Made by a program: the position numbers and the translations under genes. The notes under the pieces are model-generated. The model saw nothing but the letters and a program-made list of their open reading frames with translations, was not told the origin of the DNA and ran no database searches. A stretch of 64,000 nucleotides of DNA from Rhodoferax sp. PAMC 29310 (GTDB lineage: Bacteria; Pseudomonadota; Gammaproteobacteria; Burkholderiales; Burkholderiaceae_C), in NCBI RefSeq assembly GCF_017948265.1, contig NZ_CP072852.1:868001-932000 (forward strand), given 5' to 3'. The stretch's first letter is position 1. Every line of letters starts with the position of its first letter. Of the stretch, positions 43,460 to 53,487 are shown piece after piece.

Positions 43460-45250
43460 ATGAGTTATGTTGCCCCCGTTAAAGACATGATGTTCAACAT
43501 TCAGCACCTCGCTGGCATTGAGCACATTGCGACACTACCCGGTTTTGAAGACGCCGGCCTGGAGACTGCCCAAGCGGTGCTGGAAGAGGCAGCCAAGTTC
43601 AACGAAGGCGTGTTGAGCCCTTTGAACTGGGCGGGTGACCAAAACCCATCGAGTTGGAAAGACGGCAAAGTGACCGCAACGCCCGGATTCAAAGAAGCTT
43701 TTGCTCAGTTTGTGCAGGGAGGCTGGCAGGGTTTGCAGCACCCGGTGGACTGTGGTGGCCAAGGGCTGCCCAAGCTGATTGGCGCCAGCGTGGGGGAAAT
43801 GCAAAACTCCGCCAACATGAGCTTTGCGCTGTGCCCCTTGTTAACCGATGGTGCCATCGAAGCCTTGCTGACAGCGGGCTCTGACGATTTGAAGGCCACC
43901 TACTTGAACAACATGGTGAGCGGCAAATGGACCGGCACGATGAACTTGACCGAGCCGCAGGCGGGCAGCGACTTGGCGGCTGTGCGCAGCCGCGCTGAAC
44001 TTCAAGCTGACGGCAGCTACAAAGTGTTCGGCACCAAAATTTATATCACCTGGGGTGAGCACGACATGACCGAAAACATCGTCCATTTGGTGTTGGCTCG
44101 CGCCGCAGGTGCCCCCGAAGGCGTCAAAGGCATCAGCCTGTTTGTGGTGCCCAAGTTCCTGGTCAATACCGATTGCACATTGGGCCCGCGCAACGACGTG
44201 CATTGCGTGAGCATCGAGCACAAGCTCGGGATCAAAGCCAGCCCGACGGCTGTGTTGCAATTCGGGGACCATGGTGGCGCCACGGGTTTCATTGTGGGCG
44301 AGGAAAACCGCGGCTTGGAATACATGTTCATCATGATGAACGCGGCCCGCTTTGGCGTGGGGGTTCAGGGCATTGCCATTGCAGAACGTGCCTACCAAAA
44401 GGCGGTTGCCTTCGCCAAAGACCGTGTGCAAAGTCGCCCCGTAGATGGCTCACAGCCTGCCGCTGCCGCCATCATCCATCACCCCGATGTGAAGCGTATG
44501 CTGATGACGATGCGCTCCTATGTCGAAGGCTGTCGCGCCATGGCCACGGTGGCCGCGGCTGCCTATGACACCGCCCACAACCATCTTGACCCAGAGACAG
44601 CCAAACAGAACCAGGCGTTTTATGAGTTCTTGGTACCACTGATCAAAGGCTACAGCACTGAAATGAGCTTGGAGGTCACGTCAATGGGCGTGCAAGTGCA
44701 TGGTGGCATGGGTTTTATTGAGGAAACCGGCGCGGCCCAGTACTACCGTGACGCCAAGATTTTGACCATCTACGAAGGTACCACGGCCATTCAGGCCAAT
44801 GATTTGGTAGGGCGCAAGACCGCGCGCGATGGTGGCCAGGTCGCGAAGGGCATTGCGGCTCAGATTGAAGCCACCGAAGCCTTGTTGACTGAGCGCGGTG
44901 ACGCCGATGCCTTGGCGGTTGCCAAGCGCTTGAAAGCGGCCCGCGAGGCGTTTCTGGATGTGGTTGCTTTCGTGGCCACCAACACCCGCTCCAACCCCAA
45001 CGCCGTGTTCTCTGGCAGCGTGCCTTACCTCATGCTGGCCGGTAACCTGGTCGCCGGTTGGCAATTGGGCCGCTCATTGCTGGTGGCGCAAGACCTAATC
45101 GCAGCCGGTGTCGACGTGGCCTTTATGAAGGCCAAGATCACAACGGCCCGCTTTTACGCCGACCACCATCTGACCAAAGTGCCAGGGGTGCGGGACGCCA
45201 TCGTTGACGGTGCCCAGAGCGTGACCGAGCTGGCGCTGGATTCCTTTTAA
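43460..45250 (+). CDS. Acyl-CoA dehydrogenase, long DmdC-type (about 600 aa)
   Basis: This FAD enzyme oxidises an acyl-CoA and passes electrons to ETF. The 596-aa product is longer than classical acyl-CoA dehydrogenases. It starts with SYVAPVKDMMFNIQHLAGI, typical of the DmdC/3-methylmercaptopropionyl-CoA dehydrogenase-like group, and has a C-terminal extension after about residue 450. The probable catalytic Glu is E439 in IYEGTTAIQANDL; the FAD region includes MNLTEPQAGSDL. The name DmdC is not safe without substrate data; similar proteins act on other acyl-CoAs. A TTCAGGAG site precedes the ATG. Confidence 0.92.
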   Translation: MSYVAPVKDMMFNIQHLAGIEHIATLPGFEDAGLETAQAVLEEAAKFNEGVLSPLNWAGDQNPSSWKDGKVTATPGFKEAFAQFVQGGWQGLQHPVDCGGQGLPKLIGASVGEMQNSANMSFALCPLLTDGAIEALLTAGSDDLKATYLNNMVSGKWTGTMNLTEPQAGSDLAAVRSRAELQADGSYKVFGTKIYITWGEHDMTENIVHLVLARAAGAPEGVKGISLFVVPKFLVNTDCTLGPRNDVHCVSIEHKLGIKASPTAVLQFGDHGGATGFIVGEENRGLEYMFIMMNAARFGVGVQGIAIAERAYQKAVAFAKDRVQSRPVDGSQPAAAAIIHHPDVKRMLMTMRSYVEGCRAMATVAAAAYDTAHNHLDPETAKQNQAFYEFLVPLIKGYSTEMSLEVTSMGVQVHGGMGFIEETGAAQYYRDAKILTIYEGTTAIQANDLVGRKTARDGGQVAKGIAAQIEATEALLTERGDADALAVAKRLKAAREAFLDVVAFVATNTRSNPNAVFSGSVPYLMLAGNLVAGWQLGRSLLVAQDLIAAGVDVAFMKAKITTARFYADHHLTKVPGVRDAIVDGAQSVTELALDSF

Positions 45251-45263
45251 GACAATTACTCCT

Positions 45264-45313
45264 TATTTGATAGCTGTTGTCGCTGATCTGACAAGGGCAT
45301 GAGGCCTTTTTTG
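45264..45313. repeat. Interspersed repeat copy, downstream of the acyl-CoA dehydrogenase
   Basis: The copy reads TATTTGATAGCTGTTGTCGC, then about 12 bases, then ACAAGGGCATGAGGCC and a T-run. It fits the family pattern core-to-GGCC. With the T-run it may double as a transcription terminator for the dehydrogenase gene. Confidence 0.7.
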
Positions 45314-45346
45314 CCAATAATGACGACCTTATTTTAGAAAGACCGC

Positions 45347-46306
45347 ATGTCCAAGTTACCCGCGCCTCTGAACAATTTGCCTTTTCCGGTGATCGGCTCG
45401 CCGCTGTTCATCATCAGCAATCCCAAGCTGGTGATTGCCCAGTGCACGGCTGGTGTCGTGGGCGCCATGCCGGCGCTTAATGCCCGCCCTGCCGAACTGC
45501 TGGAAGAGTGGCTGATTGAAATCACCGAGGCGTTGGCAGCCCACAACAAGGCGCATCCGGATCAACCGGCGGCGCCATTTGCCATCAACCAGATCGTGCA
45601 CAAGAGCAATGAGCGACTGGAACACGACATGGCCATGTGCGTGAAATACAAGGTGCCCATCATCATCACCTCGCTGGGTGCGCGCGAGGACATTAACGCC
45701 GCGGCGCATTCCTACGGTGGTGTGGTGCTGCACGACGTCATTAACAACAAACACGCGCACAAGGCCATTGAGAAGGGTGCCGATGGCCTGATCGCCGTGG
45801 CAGCCGGCGCCGGTGGACACGCAGGGGTGAAGAGTCCGTTCGCCTTGATTCAGGAAATTCGCCAGTGGTTTGACGGCCCGGTGGCGCTCAGTGGTTCCAT
45901 CTCAACGGGTGATGCGGTGCTGGCGGCGCAGGCCATGGGGGCTGACTTTGCCTACATTGGCTCCGCCTTTATTGCCACGGAAGAAGCGCGCGCCGCTGAT
46001 GATTACAAACAGTCCATTGTCGATAGCAACTCGGACGACATCGTTTATAGCAATCTGTTCACCGGGGTGCACGGAAACTACCTGGCGCCCAGCATTCGCA
46101 ATGCCGGCATGGACCCCGATCACCTGCCGGAAAGCGACCCGAGCAAGATGAACTTTGCTGGCGATAAGACCAAAGCCTGGAAAGACATTTGGGGTTGCGG
46201 ACAAGGCATTGGTGCTGTCAACAAGGTGCAATCGGCAGGTGACTATATTGCACAACTGAAGCGTGAATACCAAGCGGCGCGCGATCGTTTGTCTTTGAGA
46301 AATTAA
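45347..46306 (+). CDS. Nitronate monooxygenase / 2-nitropropane dioxygenase family FMN protein
   Basis: The 319-aa product is a TIM-barrel FMN enzyme. The phosphate-binding and catalytic region AAGAGGHAGVKSPFALI includes the His (H158) that acts as base in nitronate monooxygenases. ALSGSISTGDAVLAAQAMGADFAYIG lies downstream, and the start PFPVIGSPLFIIS is typical. Physiological substrates are usually unknown; propionate-3-nitronate detoxification is one option, and some relatives are enoyl-ACP reductases (FabK). A monocistronic unit by position. Confidence 0.87.
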   Translation: MSKLPAPLNNLPFPVIGSPLFIISNPKLVIAQCTAGVVGAMPALNARPAELLEEWLIEITEALAAHNKAHPDQPAAPFAINQIVHKSNERLEHDMAMCVKYKVPIIITSLGAREDINAAAHSYGGVVLHDVINNKHAHKAIEKGADGLIAVAAGAGGHAGVKSPFALIQEIRQWFDGPVALSGSISTGDAVLAAQAMGADFAYIGSAFIATEEARAADDYKQSIVDSNSDDIVYSNLFTGVHGNYLAPSIRNAGMDPDHLPESDPSKMNFAGDKTKAWKDIWGCGQGIGAVNKVQSAGDYIAQLKREYQAARDRLSLRN

Positions 46307-46314
46307 GCCAAATC

Positions 46315-46364
46315 GACCTCTAGCCCCCGTTCCTTATGTGCAAGTAGCTATCTAATTGATAGTA
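46315..46364. repeat. Interspersed repeat copy covering the 3' end of the GST gene
   Basis: On the minus strand the copy reads CTATCAATTAGATAGCTACTTGCAC, a spacer, then GGGGGCTAGAGGTC. It lies between convergent genes. The first bases encode the last codons and stop of the GST gene (ending NNLLSIR), so the repeat seems to have supplied that gene's end. Confidence 0.7.
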
Positions 46365-47028
46365 GATTGTTATCGGGAAAGATCACCGGGGCCTGCTCGG
46401 GTTCCCAAGGCGCGAATTTGGGCATGGCGCGCAGGAACAATGCCGACGCCTCAAACTCAATCAGCCAGGCCTGCAGGGCCGACAACGGTTGCGCGGCAAA
46501 CCAGCCCGGATCGGTGTGTGCGAATTGGCGCACGAAGGGCGCAATGGCCATGTCGGCCAAGCAGGGCGTCTGGCGCAAAAGTTGTCCGTTCGCCTGAATG
46601 CGGGTGTTCAAGTCGTTCAAGAACTCGCACGCCAAAGTCCGATGGGCCAACCCATCTGGCAAGTCATAGCGGTGGGGGTACTTGTAGCGGTCCAGGTGGT
46701 GCTTGAAGTCACCGTCACAGCGTTGGATCAAGCCCAACGAGGGTGCCAGCAAAGATTCCCCTTCTCCCAGCCACGCCAATGGGTCATTCTGGCGTAAGGT
46801 CCAAAGCATGATCTCCAGACTTTGCTCGATCACCTGTCCTTCAGGCGTGACCAGCACCGGAACCGTGGCCTTGGACGATACCGCCAGCAAGGCAGCAGGC
46901 TTGTCGCGCAGCACCACTTCACGCAGTTCGCATCGTTGCCCACTAGCCAATAGCGCCAACCGGGCCCGCATCGCATAGGGGCAGCGGCGAAACGAATAGA
47001 GAACGGGGCAGGGCGCAGAGTTAATCAT
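46348..47028 (-). CDS. Glutathione S-transferase family protein
   Basis: The 226-aa product has a thioredoxin-like N-terminal domain with [17 protein letters not shown] (Cys near residue 16, the typical glutaredoxin-2/GST omega-like site), the cis-Pro segment KATVPVLVT and an all-helical C-terminal domain. It may conjugate or reduce thiols; substrate unknown. The ATG at 47028 overlaps the trhO stop (ATGA), excluding a longer start. Its last residues are encoded by a repeat copy. Confidence 0.88.
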   Translation of the reverse strand: MINSAPCPVLYSFRRCPYAMRARLALLASGQRCELREVVLRDKPAALLAVSSKATVPVLVTPEGQVIEQSLEIMLWTLRQNDPLAWLGEGESLLAPSLGLIQRCDGDFKHHLDRYKYPHRYDLPDGLAHRTLACEFLNDLNTRIQANGQLLRQTPCLADMAIAPFVRQFAHTDPGWFAAQPLSALQAWLIEFEASALFLRAMPKFAPWEPEQAPVIFPDNNLLSIR

Positions 47029-47966
47029 GCGGCGCGAGGCAGGGTTTGCCCAATCGGCGGTTGATCGCCTCGGGCCTTGGCCAGTTCCCATTGGCGTTGG
47101 CGTTCGCGCGCGCTGTTCTTTTGGGTTTCAAACGTGGTCGCATGGCATTTGGGGCAGCTGACGCCAGCCTCAAACAAGGGTGAGGCCATGTCAGTGTCAT
47201 TCAGCGGATGCCGACAGGCGCGGCACAGCCCGTGGGGGCCGGGCACCAACCCGTGGCCCACCGAGACACGCTCGTCAAACACAAAACATTGCCCCTCCCA
47301 AAGGCTCTCTGCCTCGGGAACGGTTTCCAGGTATTTAAGAATGCCGCCTTCCAGGTGGAAGACCTCGTCGTAGCCTTGCGCGCGCAACAGCGCTGTTGAT
47401 TTTTCGCAGCGGATGCCACCGGTGCAGAACATCGCCACCTTGGGCTTTTGACCTGAGGCCGGGTTCAACGCATCATTGCCGGCAACCCAGTCGGGGAGCT
47501 GCGCAAAGCTCTGAATGTCGGGGTTCAAGGCGCCAGTGAAGGTGCCAATGCCAACCTCGTAGTCATTGCGTGTGTCAACCACAACCACGTTGGGGTCGCT
47601 AATCAAGGCGTTCCAGTCTTGTGGCTTCACGTAGGTGCCAGCCATCTTCGTTGGGCTGACCTCAGGGACGCCCATGGTGACGATTTCTTTCTTCAGTCGA
47701 AGCTTCATCCGGTAAAACGGTAACTTGCTTGACCAGGCCTCTTTGTGCTGCAAATCAGCGAACCGGGGGTCTTGTCGCAATGTAGCCAAAACGGCCCGAA
47801 CACCCGCTTCGGGTCCGGCAATGGTGCTGTTGATGCCTTCCTGCGCCAGCAAAATCAACCCCTTCACCTCATTGGCCTCGCAGCAGGCCAAGAGTGGCGC
47901 CTTCAGGTCAGCGAAGTCGGGCAAGTCAACAAACTTGTAAAACGCGGCGGTCAAAAATTCACGCAT
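47025..47966 (-). CDS. trhO: tRNA uridine-34 hydroxylase TrhO (YceA, rhodanese family)
   Basis: TrhO uses oxygen to form 5-hydroxyuridine at tRNA position 34, by established work on E. coli YceA and B. subtilis YbfQ. The 313-aa product has an acylphosphatase-like N-terminus ([13 protein letters not shown]), a rhodanese domain with active-site C181 in [12 protein letters not shown] and a C-terminal Cys-rich zinc-like part ([10 protein letters not shown] and CPKCH). It is first in a two-gene unit with the GST gene. Confidence 0.93.
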   Translation of the reverse strand: MREFLTAAFYKFVDLPDFADLKAPLLACCEANEVKGLILLAQEGINSTIAGPEAGVRAVLATLRQDPRFADLQHKEAWSSKLPFYRMKLRLKKEIVTMGVPEVSPTKMAGTYVKPQDWNALISDPNVVVVDTRNDYEVGIGTFTGALNPDIQSFAQLPDWVAGNDALNPASGQKPKVAMFCTGGIRCEKSTALLRAQGYDEVFHLEGGILKYLETVPEAESLWEGQCFVFDERVSVGHGLVPGPHGLCRACRHPLNDTDMASPLFEAGVSCPKCHATTFETQKNSARERQRQWELAKARGDQPPIGQTLPRAA

Positions 47967-48073
47967 AAGGCCTTGAGTGCTTCAATCCAATAGAAATGTC
48001 TGGGTAACGCCGTATTTTCGCGCATTGGCTGTGCAGGGCGACGCCAACGCACAGTGTGGCTGTCAGCGGGGTA

Positions 48074-49438
48074 TCAGGTTGGCCAAGTGGACCCGTGTTC
48101 AGGCACCACAGCCCGCCAACCCAGTTCATGTTTGATCCGTTTGCGAAGAGCGTCGGATTGCTCCAACTCCCCGTGCACCACATACACCTGGGCCGGCGCC
48201 TCCGGCATGGTGCGCAGCCAGGCCAAAAGCTGATTGCCGTCCGCATGGGCCGACGCTGATTGAAGTTGAACCACCTCGGCCTTGATATCCACATCTCGTC
48301 CATGAATGCGAATACTGGCCGCACCGGCTGCCAGGGCCGCGCCCCGGGTGCCGGCGGCCTGAAAACCGGTCAACACAATCATGTTGCGGTGGTTGCTGGC
48401 GTAGTGCGCCAGATGGTGCAACACCCGCCCGCCAGTGGCCATGCCGCTGGCGGAGAGAATCACCATGGGGCCGTGACGACTCGCCAGTGCCTTTGATTCG
48501 TCGGTGCTGTTCACCATCACCGCGGAGTGAGTCAGCGCATAAGTCTCTTTAGCACTCAAACGGTGCTCTCCGGGGTGTTTGTCGAACAGGTGGGTGGTGT
48601 GCACCGCCATGGGGCTGTCCAGAAATACCGGCAATGACTTGGGTAAATCTCCACCAAGTTTGAGAAGGTGAATGGCGTGCAGAAGCGCTTGGGCCCGTCC
48701 CACCGCAAAAACAGGGATGACGGCGACACCGCCACGCTTGGCGAGTTTTGTGAGAGCGGGGCCCAGCTCTGCCAGCACATCTTCCTTGGGATGCGTCCGG
48801 TTGCCATAAGTGGATTCAATCAAGACCGTGTCCGCAAGGGGCGCTGGCTGCGGTGGGCTCATCAGGATGTCATCGGGCCGCCCCAAGTCGCCTGAAAACA
48901 GAATCCGTCGTCCTGCGACTTCTAACAAGATACTGGCAGCGCCCAATATGTGTCCGGCGGGTTGAAAGGTGGCGCGCCAACCCGGCATCAGCGTGATGGC
49001 CTTGCCGAAGTCCATCGCTTTGATTTGAGGCAGGCAATCCAGAGCGTCCTGTCGGGTGTAGAGCGGCAGTGCCGGTGCATGCTTGGAGAATCCGTGCCGG
49101 TTAGCAAAAGCTGCATCTTCTTCCTGGATGTGGCCGCTGTCGGGCAGCAAGATGCGACAAAGATCGCGTGTGCCGCCGGTGGCAAACACATGACCGGTAA
49201 AACCGTCTTTGACCAGCAAAGGCAGATAACCGCTGTGATCCAGATGCGCATGAGTCAACAGCACTGCATCAATCTGAACGGGGGCGATGGGCAGTGGTGT
49301 GCGGTTGCGCAGCCTCAGTACCTTGTAGCCTTGAAACAGGCCGCAATCAACCAACAAATTTTTCCCATCGTGCTGAACCAGGTACTTGGAACCGGTGACG
49401 GTGCCGGTGCCACCCAAAAACGTGATGTTGACGCTCAT
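48074..49438 (-). CDS. MBL-fold beta-CASP ribonuclease (RNA-processing metallo-hydrolase)
   Basis: The 454-aa product has the metallo-beta-lactamase signature LTHAHLDHSG (HAHLDH at 63-68), a beta-CASP insert (PVFAVGRAQALLHAI, ILSASGMATGGRVLHHL) and the C-terminal RMMBL motif SAHADGNQLLAW. It belongs to the archaeal/bacterial CPSF73-like RNase group and is probably an endo- or exo-ribonuclease. I chose ATG 49438 (MSVNITFLGG) because GAGGAG lies 10 bp upstream; an earlier ATG adds eight unlikely residues. Confidence 0.9.
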   Translation of the reverse strand: MSVNITFLGGTGTVTGSKYLVQHDGKNLLVDCGLFQGYKVLRLRNRTPLPIAPVQIDAVLLTHAHLDHSGYLPLLVKDGFTGHVFATGGTRDLCRILLPDSGHIQEEDAAFANRHGFSKHAPALPLYTRQDALDCLPQIKAMDFGKAITLMPGWRATFQPAGHILGAASILLEVAGRRILFSGDLGRPDDILMSPPQPAPLADTVLIESTYGNRTHPKEDVLAELGPALTKLAKRGGVAVIPVFAVGRAQALLHAIHLLKLGGDLPKSLPVFLDSPMAVHTTHLFDKHPGEHRLSAKETYALTHSAVMVNSTDESKALASRHGPMVILSASGMATGGRVLHHLAHYASNHRNMIVLTGFQAAGTRGAALAAGAASIRIHGRDVDIKAEVVQLQSASAHADGNQLLAWLRTMPEAPAQVYVVHGELEQSDALRKRIKHELGWRAVVPEHGSTWPT

Positions 49439-49480
49439 ATCGCAATTTCTCCTCATCGCCATGCCTTCGCCGTGAGGGCG

Positions 49481-49521
49481 AAAAAAAATGCCGTGGGGTC
49501 TTGGTCAGACCGCACGGCATT
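49481..49521 (-). terminator. Strong Rho-independent terminator of the dnaJ operon
   Basis: On the minus strand, arms AATGCCGTG and CACGGCATT enclose an inner paired GTCT/AGAC and loop, followed by a run of eight T. It ends the grpE-dnaK-dnaJ transcript just past dnaJ. Confidence 0.93.
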
Positions 49522-49559
49522 CATTGGGCATCAGTTCTTCAGATGCAAATTGATTCGCG

Positions 49560-50696
49560 TCAACTAAAGAGGTTTTTCAGGCGGTTGGCCCAGCTGTCTC
49601 CGCCCGGAGAGTGCTTGCCGCCACCTTTTTTCAGCGAATCGTCCAGTTCCTTCAGCAATTTGCGCTGGTGCTCGCTGAGCTTGACTGGAGTTTCCACCGT
49701 GATGTGGCAGTACAAGTCACCGGGGTAGCTTGCGCGCACGCCCTTGATGCCCTTGCCACGCAGGCGGAACTGCTTGCCAGTCTGCGTGCCTTCAGGAATA
49801 TCAATGGCCGCTTTGCCTGCCAGCGTTGGCACATCAATTTCTCCGCCCAAGGAGGCGGTGATGATGCTGATGGGCACGGAGCAATGAATGTCATCACCAT
49901 CGCGCTCGAAGATATCGTGCTTTTTGAGCCGGATTTCAATGTACAGGTCACCGGGAGGACCGCCATTCGTGCCTGGCTCGCCGTTGCCGGAACTGCGAAT
50001 CCGCATGCCCCCGTCAATGCCCGCTGGAATTTTGACTTCCAGAGTTTTTTGCTTCTTGATCTTGCCCTGACCGTGGCAGCCGGTACATGGCTCAGCAATC
50101 ACTTTGCCATTGCCTCTGCAAGTGGGGCAGGTTTGCTGCACGCTGAAAAAGCCCTGGCGCATCTGGACTTGACCGGAGCCGGCACAGGTGCCACAGGTTT
50201 TGGCTTGCGTGCCAGGCTTGGCGCCGCTGCCCTGACACAACTCGCAGTTGTCCCAGCTGGGGATGCGAATCTGTGCGTCTTTGCCTTTGGCCGCTTCTTC
50301 CAGCGTCACTTCCATGGCGTAGCTCAGATCGCTGCCACGGAAGACCTGACGTCCACCGCCGCCCGCGCGTCCACGCTGCTGACCAAACATGTCACCAAAA
50401 ATGTCGCTAAAGGCTTCGCCGAAGCCGCCCATGTTGTCGCCGCCTGGGCCGCCACGCATATTGGGATCCACGCCGGCAAACCCGTGCTGGTCGTAGGCAG
50501 CCCGCTTTTGCGGGTCCGACAACATCTCGTAGGCTTCCTTGGACTCCTTGAATTTCTCTTCGGCGGCCTTGGAGGCGTCGCCCTGATTGCGGTCAGGGTG
50601 GTGCTTCATCGCATGTTTGCGATATGCCTTTTTGATTTCGTCGTCAGACGCGTTCTTGGGGACACCAAGAACCTCGTAAAAATCTCTTTTAGCCAT
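49560..50696 (-). CDS. dnaJ: Molecular chaperone DnaJ (Hsp40)
   Basis: DnaJ delivers unfolded clients to DnaK and stimulates its ATPase. The 378-aa product has the J domain with HPD (32-34), a Gly-rich linker, four CxxCxGxG zinc repeats ([32 protein letters not shown]) and the C-terminal substrate-binding domain. It follows dnaK by 88 bp, and a stable hairpin lies in between. Confidence 0.98.
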   Translation of the reverse strand: MAKRDFYEVLGVPKNASDDEIKKAYRKHAMKHHPDRNQGDASKAAEEKFKESKEAYEMLSDPQKRAAYDQHGFAGVDPNMRGGPGGDNMGGFGEAFSDIFGDMFGQQRGRAGGGGRQVFRGSDLSYAMEVTLEEAAKGKDAQIRIPSWDNCELCQGSGAKPGTQAKTCGTCAGSGQVQMRQGFFSVQQTCPTCRGNGKVIAEPCTGCHGQGKIKKQKTLEVKIPAGIDGGMRIRSSGNGEPGTNGGPPGDLYIEIRLKKHDIFERDGDDIHCSVPISIITASLGGEIDVPTLAGKAAIDIPEGTQTGKQFRLRGKGIKGVRASYPGDLYCHITVETPVKLSEHQRKLLKELDDSLKKGGGKHSPGGDSWANRLKNLFS

Positions 50697-50724
50697 TGTC
50701 TTTCTTGCCCAGTTTCAGTACAAA

Positions 50725-50757
50725 CGCCGCGTTGCACCCAAAGTGTTCAACGCGGCG
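50725..50757 (-). other. Hairpin in the dnaK-dnaJ gap
   Basis: Perfect arms CGCCGCGTTG and CAACGCGGCG flank a 13-base loop, but there is no strong T-run. It may attenuate or stabilise the transcript and so give more DnaK than DnaJ, a common arrangement; that role is inference. Confidence 0.55.
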
Positions 50758-50784
50758 CTTATCAGCGGTAGTCAGCGCAAGCGC

Positions 50785-52728
50785 TTAGTCCTTCTTGACT
50801 TCTTTCACTTCAGCGTCAACGACGTTGTCGTCAGCTTCGTGCGCAGCGGCCTTCTCAGCAGAGTGAGCGCCTTCGGCATCGCCGCCTTGTGCGGCTTCTT
50901 TGGCCTGCGCCTCAGCGTACATGTGCTCGCCGAGTTTCTGGCTGGCTGTCATGAGCGTTGTGCTCTTCTCGTCGATCAAGGCCTTGTCGTCACCTTTGAG
51001 AGCGTCTTCCAGTTCCTTGATCGCCTGCTCGATTTTGGCTTTCTCTTCGCCTTCGAGTTTGTCGCCGTATTCGGTCAGGCTCTTCTTCACGCTGTGCACG
51101 CTGGCATCGGCCTGGTTTTTGGCTTGCACCAGTTCCAGTTTTTTCTTGTCGTCTTCGGCGTTCAGCTCGGCGTCCTTCACCATTTGCTGAATTTCGGCTT
51201 CTGACAAGCCCGTGTTGGCCTTGATCGTGATCTTGTTTTCTTTGCCGGTTCCTTTGTCTTTGGCGCCGACATGCAGAATGCCGTTGGCGTCAATGTCAAA
51301 CGACACTTCGATTTGCGGCGTACCGCGCGAAGCAGGTGGAATGCCTTCCAGGTTGAACTCACCCAGCATCTTGTTGCCCATGGCGATCTCTCGCTCGCCC
51401 TGGAACACCTTGATGGTCACGGCGGGCTGGTTGTCATCGGCAGTCGAGAAAGTCTGTGCAAACTTGGTCGGGATGGTCGTGTTCTTGGTGATCATCTTGG
51501 TCATGACGCCGCCCAGGGTTTCAATACCCAGCGACAGAGGTGTCACGTCCAAAAGCAGCACGTCTTTGCGGTCACCCGACAAGACCTGGCCCTGAATGGC
51601 AGCGCCCACGGCCACGGCTTCGTCAGGATTGACGTCTTTGCGTGGCTCTTTGCCAAACAACTCTTTGACCTTTTCCTGCACTTTAGGCATGCGGGTCATA
51701 CCGCCGACCAAAATCACGTCATTGATCTCGGAGGCGCTGACGCCCGCATCTTTCAATGCCATGCGGCAAGGGGCAATGGTGCGCTCGATCAACTCTTCAA
51801 CCAGCGACTCCAGCTTGGCGCGAGTCAGTTTCACGCTCAGGTGCTTGGGGCCTGACGCATCTGCGGTCACGTAGGGCAGGTTGATGTCGGTCTGCGCACT
51901 GCTGGACAGCTCAATCTTGGCTTTCTCAGCGGCTTCTTTCAAGCGCTGCAGTGCCAACACATCCTTGCCCAAATCAACGCCTTGTTCTTTCTTGAACTCG
52001 GAAATGATGTAGTCGATCACGCGTTGATCAAAGTCTTCACCACCCAGGAAGGTGTCACCGTTGGTGGAGAGCACTTCAAACTGTTTCTCACCGTCCACGT
52101 CGGCGATTTCGATAATGGAGACGTCAAATGTGCCGCCACCCAGGTCATACACAGCAATCTTGCGATCGCCTTTTTCTTTTTTGTCCAGACCGAAAGCCAG
52201 CGCGGCAGCGGTGGGCTCATTGATGATGCGTTTGACGTCCAGACCGGCAATACGGCCAGCGTCTTTGGTGGCTTGGCGCTGAGCGTCGTTGAAGTAAGCG
52301 GGCACCGTGATCACGGCTTCCGTCACGGCTTCGCCGAGGTAATCTTCGGCGGTCTTCTTCATCTTGCGCAACACATCCGCACTCACTTGCTGAGGCGCCA
52401 TTTTGTTGCCGCGCACTTCCACCCAGGCATCACCATTGTCTGCAGCGGTAATCTTGTAAGGCATCAGGTCGATGTCTTTCTGGACTTCTTTTTCTGCAAA
52501 TTTGCGGCCAATCAGGCGCTTCACCGCGTAAAGCGTGTTGCGGGGGTTGGTCACAGCTTGACGCTTGGCGGACGCTCCGACCAGCACTTCGCCATCTTCC
52601 TGATAGGCAATGATGGATGGTGTGGTACGCGCGCCTTCTGAGTTCTCGATGATTTTGGGCGTATTGCCCTCCATAACCGACACGCAGCTATTGGTGGTGC
52701 CCAAGTCGATACCGATGATTCTTCCCAT
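50785..52728 (-). CDS. dnaK: Molecular chaperone DnaK (Hsp70)
   Basis: DnaK is the central Hsp70 ATPase. The 647-aa product has the phosphate loop [12 protein letters not shown] at the start, the adenosine motif [13 protein letters not shown], the linker region [18 protein letters not shown], and a C-terminal lid ending in [16 protein letters not shown], the EEVD-like acidic tail of bacterial DnaK. CTGGAG precedes the ATG. It is 67 bp behind grpE. Confidence 0.99.
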   Translation of the reverse strand: MGRIIGIDLGTTNSCVSVMEGNTPKIIENSEGARTTPSIIAYQEDGEVLVGASAKRQAVTNPRNTLYAVKRLIGRKFAEKEVQKDIDLMPYKITAADNGDAWVEVRGNKMAPQQVSADVLRKMKKTAEDYLGEAVTEAVITVPAYFNDAQRQATKDAGRIAGLDVKRIINEPTAAALAFGLDKKEKGDRKIAVYDLGGGTFDVSIIEIADVDGEKQFEVLSTNGDTFLGGEDFDQRVIDYIISEFKKEQGVDLGKDVLALQRLKEAAEKAKIELSSSAQTDINLPYVTADASGPKHLSVKLTRAKLESLVEELIERTIAPCRMALKDAGVSASEINDVILVGGMTRMPKVQEKVKELFGKEPRKDVNPDEAVAVGAAIQGQVLSGDRKDVLLLDVTPLSLGIETLGGVMTKMITKNTTIPTKFAQTFSTADDNQPAVTIKVFQGEREIAMGNKMLGEFNLEGIPPASRGTPQIEVSFDIDANGILHVGAKDKGTGKENKITIKANTGLSEAEIQQMVKDAELNAEDDKKKLELVQAKNQADASVHSVKKSLTEYGDKLEGEEKAKIEQAIKELEDALKGDDKALIDEKSTTLMTASQKLGEHMYAEAQAKEAAQGGDAEGAHSAEKAAAHEADDNVVDAEVKEVKKD

Positions 52729-52764
52729 GATTTACTCCAGTTTTCAGATGTTCTTGATTTGCGG

Positions 52765-52788
52765 TTGACTTGAGTGTTTTCAAGTCAA
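52765..52788. other. Inverted repeat between grpE and dnaK
   Basis: Perfect arms TTGACTTGA and TCAAGTCAA flank GTGTTT in an otherwise short gap. It may be a transcript hairpin. The minus-strand CTTGAA inside it also resembles a sigma-32 -35, but no matching -10 follows. Confidence 0.5.
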
Positions 52789-52795
52789 TTCATAC

Positions 52796-53356
52796 TTATT
52801 TAGGCGCAGAAACAGTGATCAGCGCTGGGCGCATGACGCGGTCCGCGATGGAATAGCCTTTTTGCAGCACCGTGACTACCGTGTTCGCCTCCAGATCAGA
52901 GGGCACCACGCTGATGGCTTGGTGCTGGTGCGGGTCAAACTTGACGCCGGCGGTCGGGTCGATGGCGATCACCTTGTTGCGCTCCAAAGCGGCAATCAGT
53001 TGGCGCAGCGTGGCTTGAGCGCCTTCCCGAATTTGCTCAATGGTGGCGTCTTTGATGATCAAGCCAGCTTCCAGGCTGTCAGCGACGGGCAGCAGGCTTT
53101 CGGCAAACGCCTCTACCGCAAATCGGCGGGCTTTGGAGACGTCTTCTTCAGCACGGCGCCGCGCATTGTCGGCCTCGGCTTTGGCGCGAAGGTATTGGTC
53201 AGCAAGGTCTGCGCTCTTGGACTGTAACTCGGCCAGTTCCGCCTGAACCTTGGCGAGCGCGTCCATCTCAGGTGAGACTTGGGCGTTCACCATGTCTTCC
53301 GTGCTGGGTTGGTCGGCGGTGCTTGGGTTGGTTTGGTTTTGGTTCGATTCAGACAT
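52796..53356 (-). CDS. grpE: Nucleotide exchange factor GrpE
   Basis: GrpE releases ADP from DnaK. The 186-aa product has a long N-terminal coiled coil (about residues 30-85), then the four-helix and beta-wing region with [20 protein letters not shown] and a final [21 protein letters not shown]. The ATG at 53356 is 28 nt after the predicted heat-shock start site. It opens grpE-dnaK-dnaJ. Confidence 0.97.
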   Translation of the reverse strand: MSESNQNQTNPSTADQPSTEDMVNAQVSPEMDALAKVQAELAELQSKSADLADQYLRAKAEADNARRRAEEDVSKARRFAVEAFAESLLPVADSLEAGLIIKDATIEQIREGAQATLRQLIAALERNKVIAIDPTAGVKFDPHQHQAISVVPSDLEANTVVTVLQKGYSIADRVMRPALITVSAPK

Positions 53357-53390
53357 AGAGGTAAGCCAATTTACAAATACTAAGTCCCTT

Positions 53391-53418
53391 ACATGAGGAG
53401 GGATTCTTGAACTTCAAG
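53391..53418 (-). promoter_or_regulatory. Sigma-32 heat-shock promoter for grpE-dnaK-dnaJ
   Basis: On the minus strand CTTGAA (53418-53413) is followed after 14 bases by CCTCATGT (53398-53391). The RpoH consensus is CTTGAA-N13-17-CCCCATNT, so only small differences remain. The position just before grpE fits. Confidence 0.85.
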
Positions 53419-53487
53419 GGCAATATCAAGCGTGCCCTGCGCGCCAAAGAATGGGTGCGCTGGGCTGGCGGCTTGATAGGGCGATGC

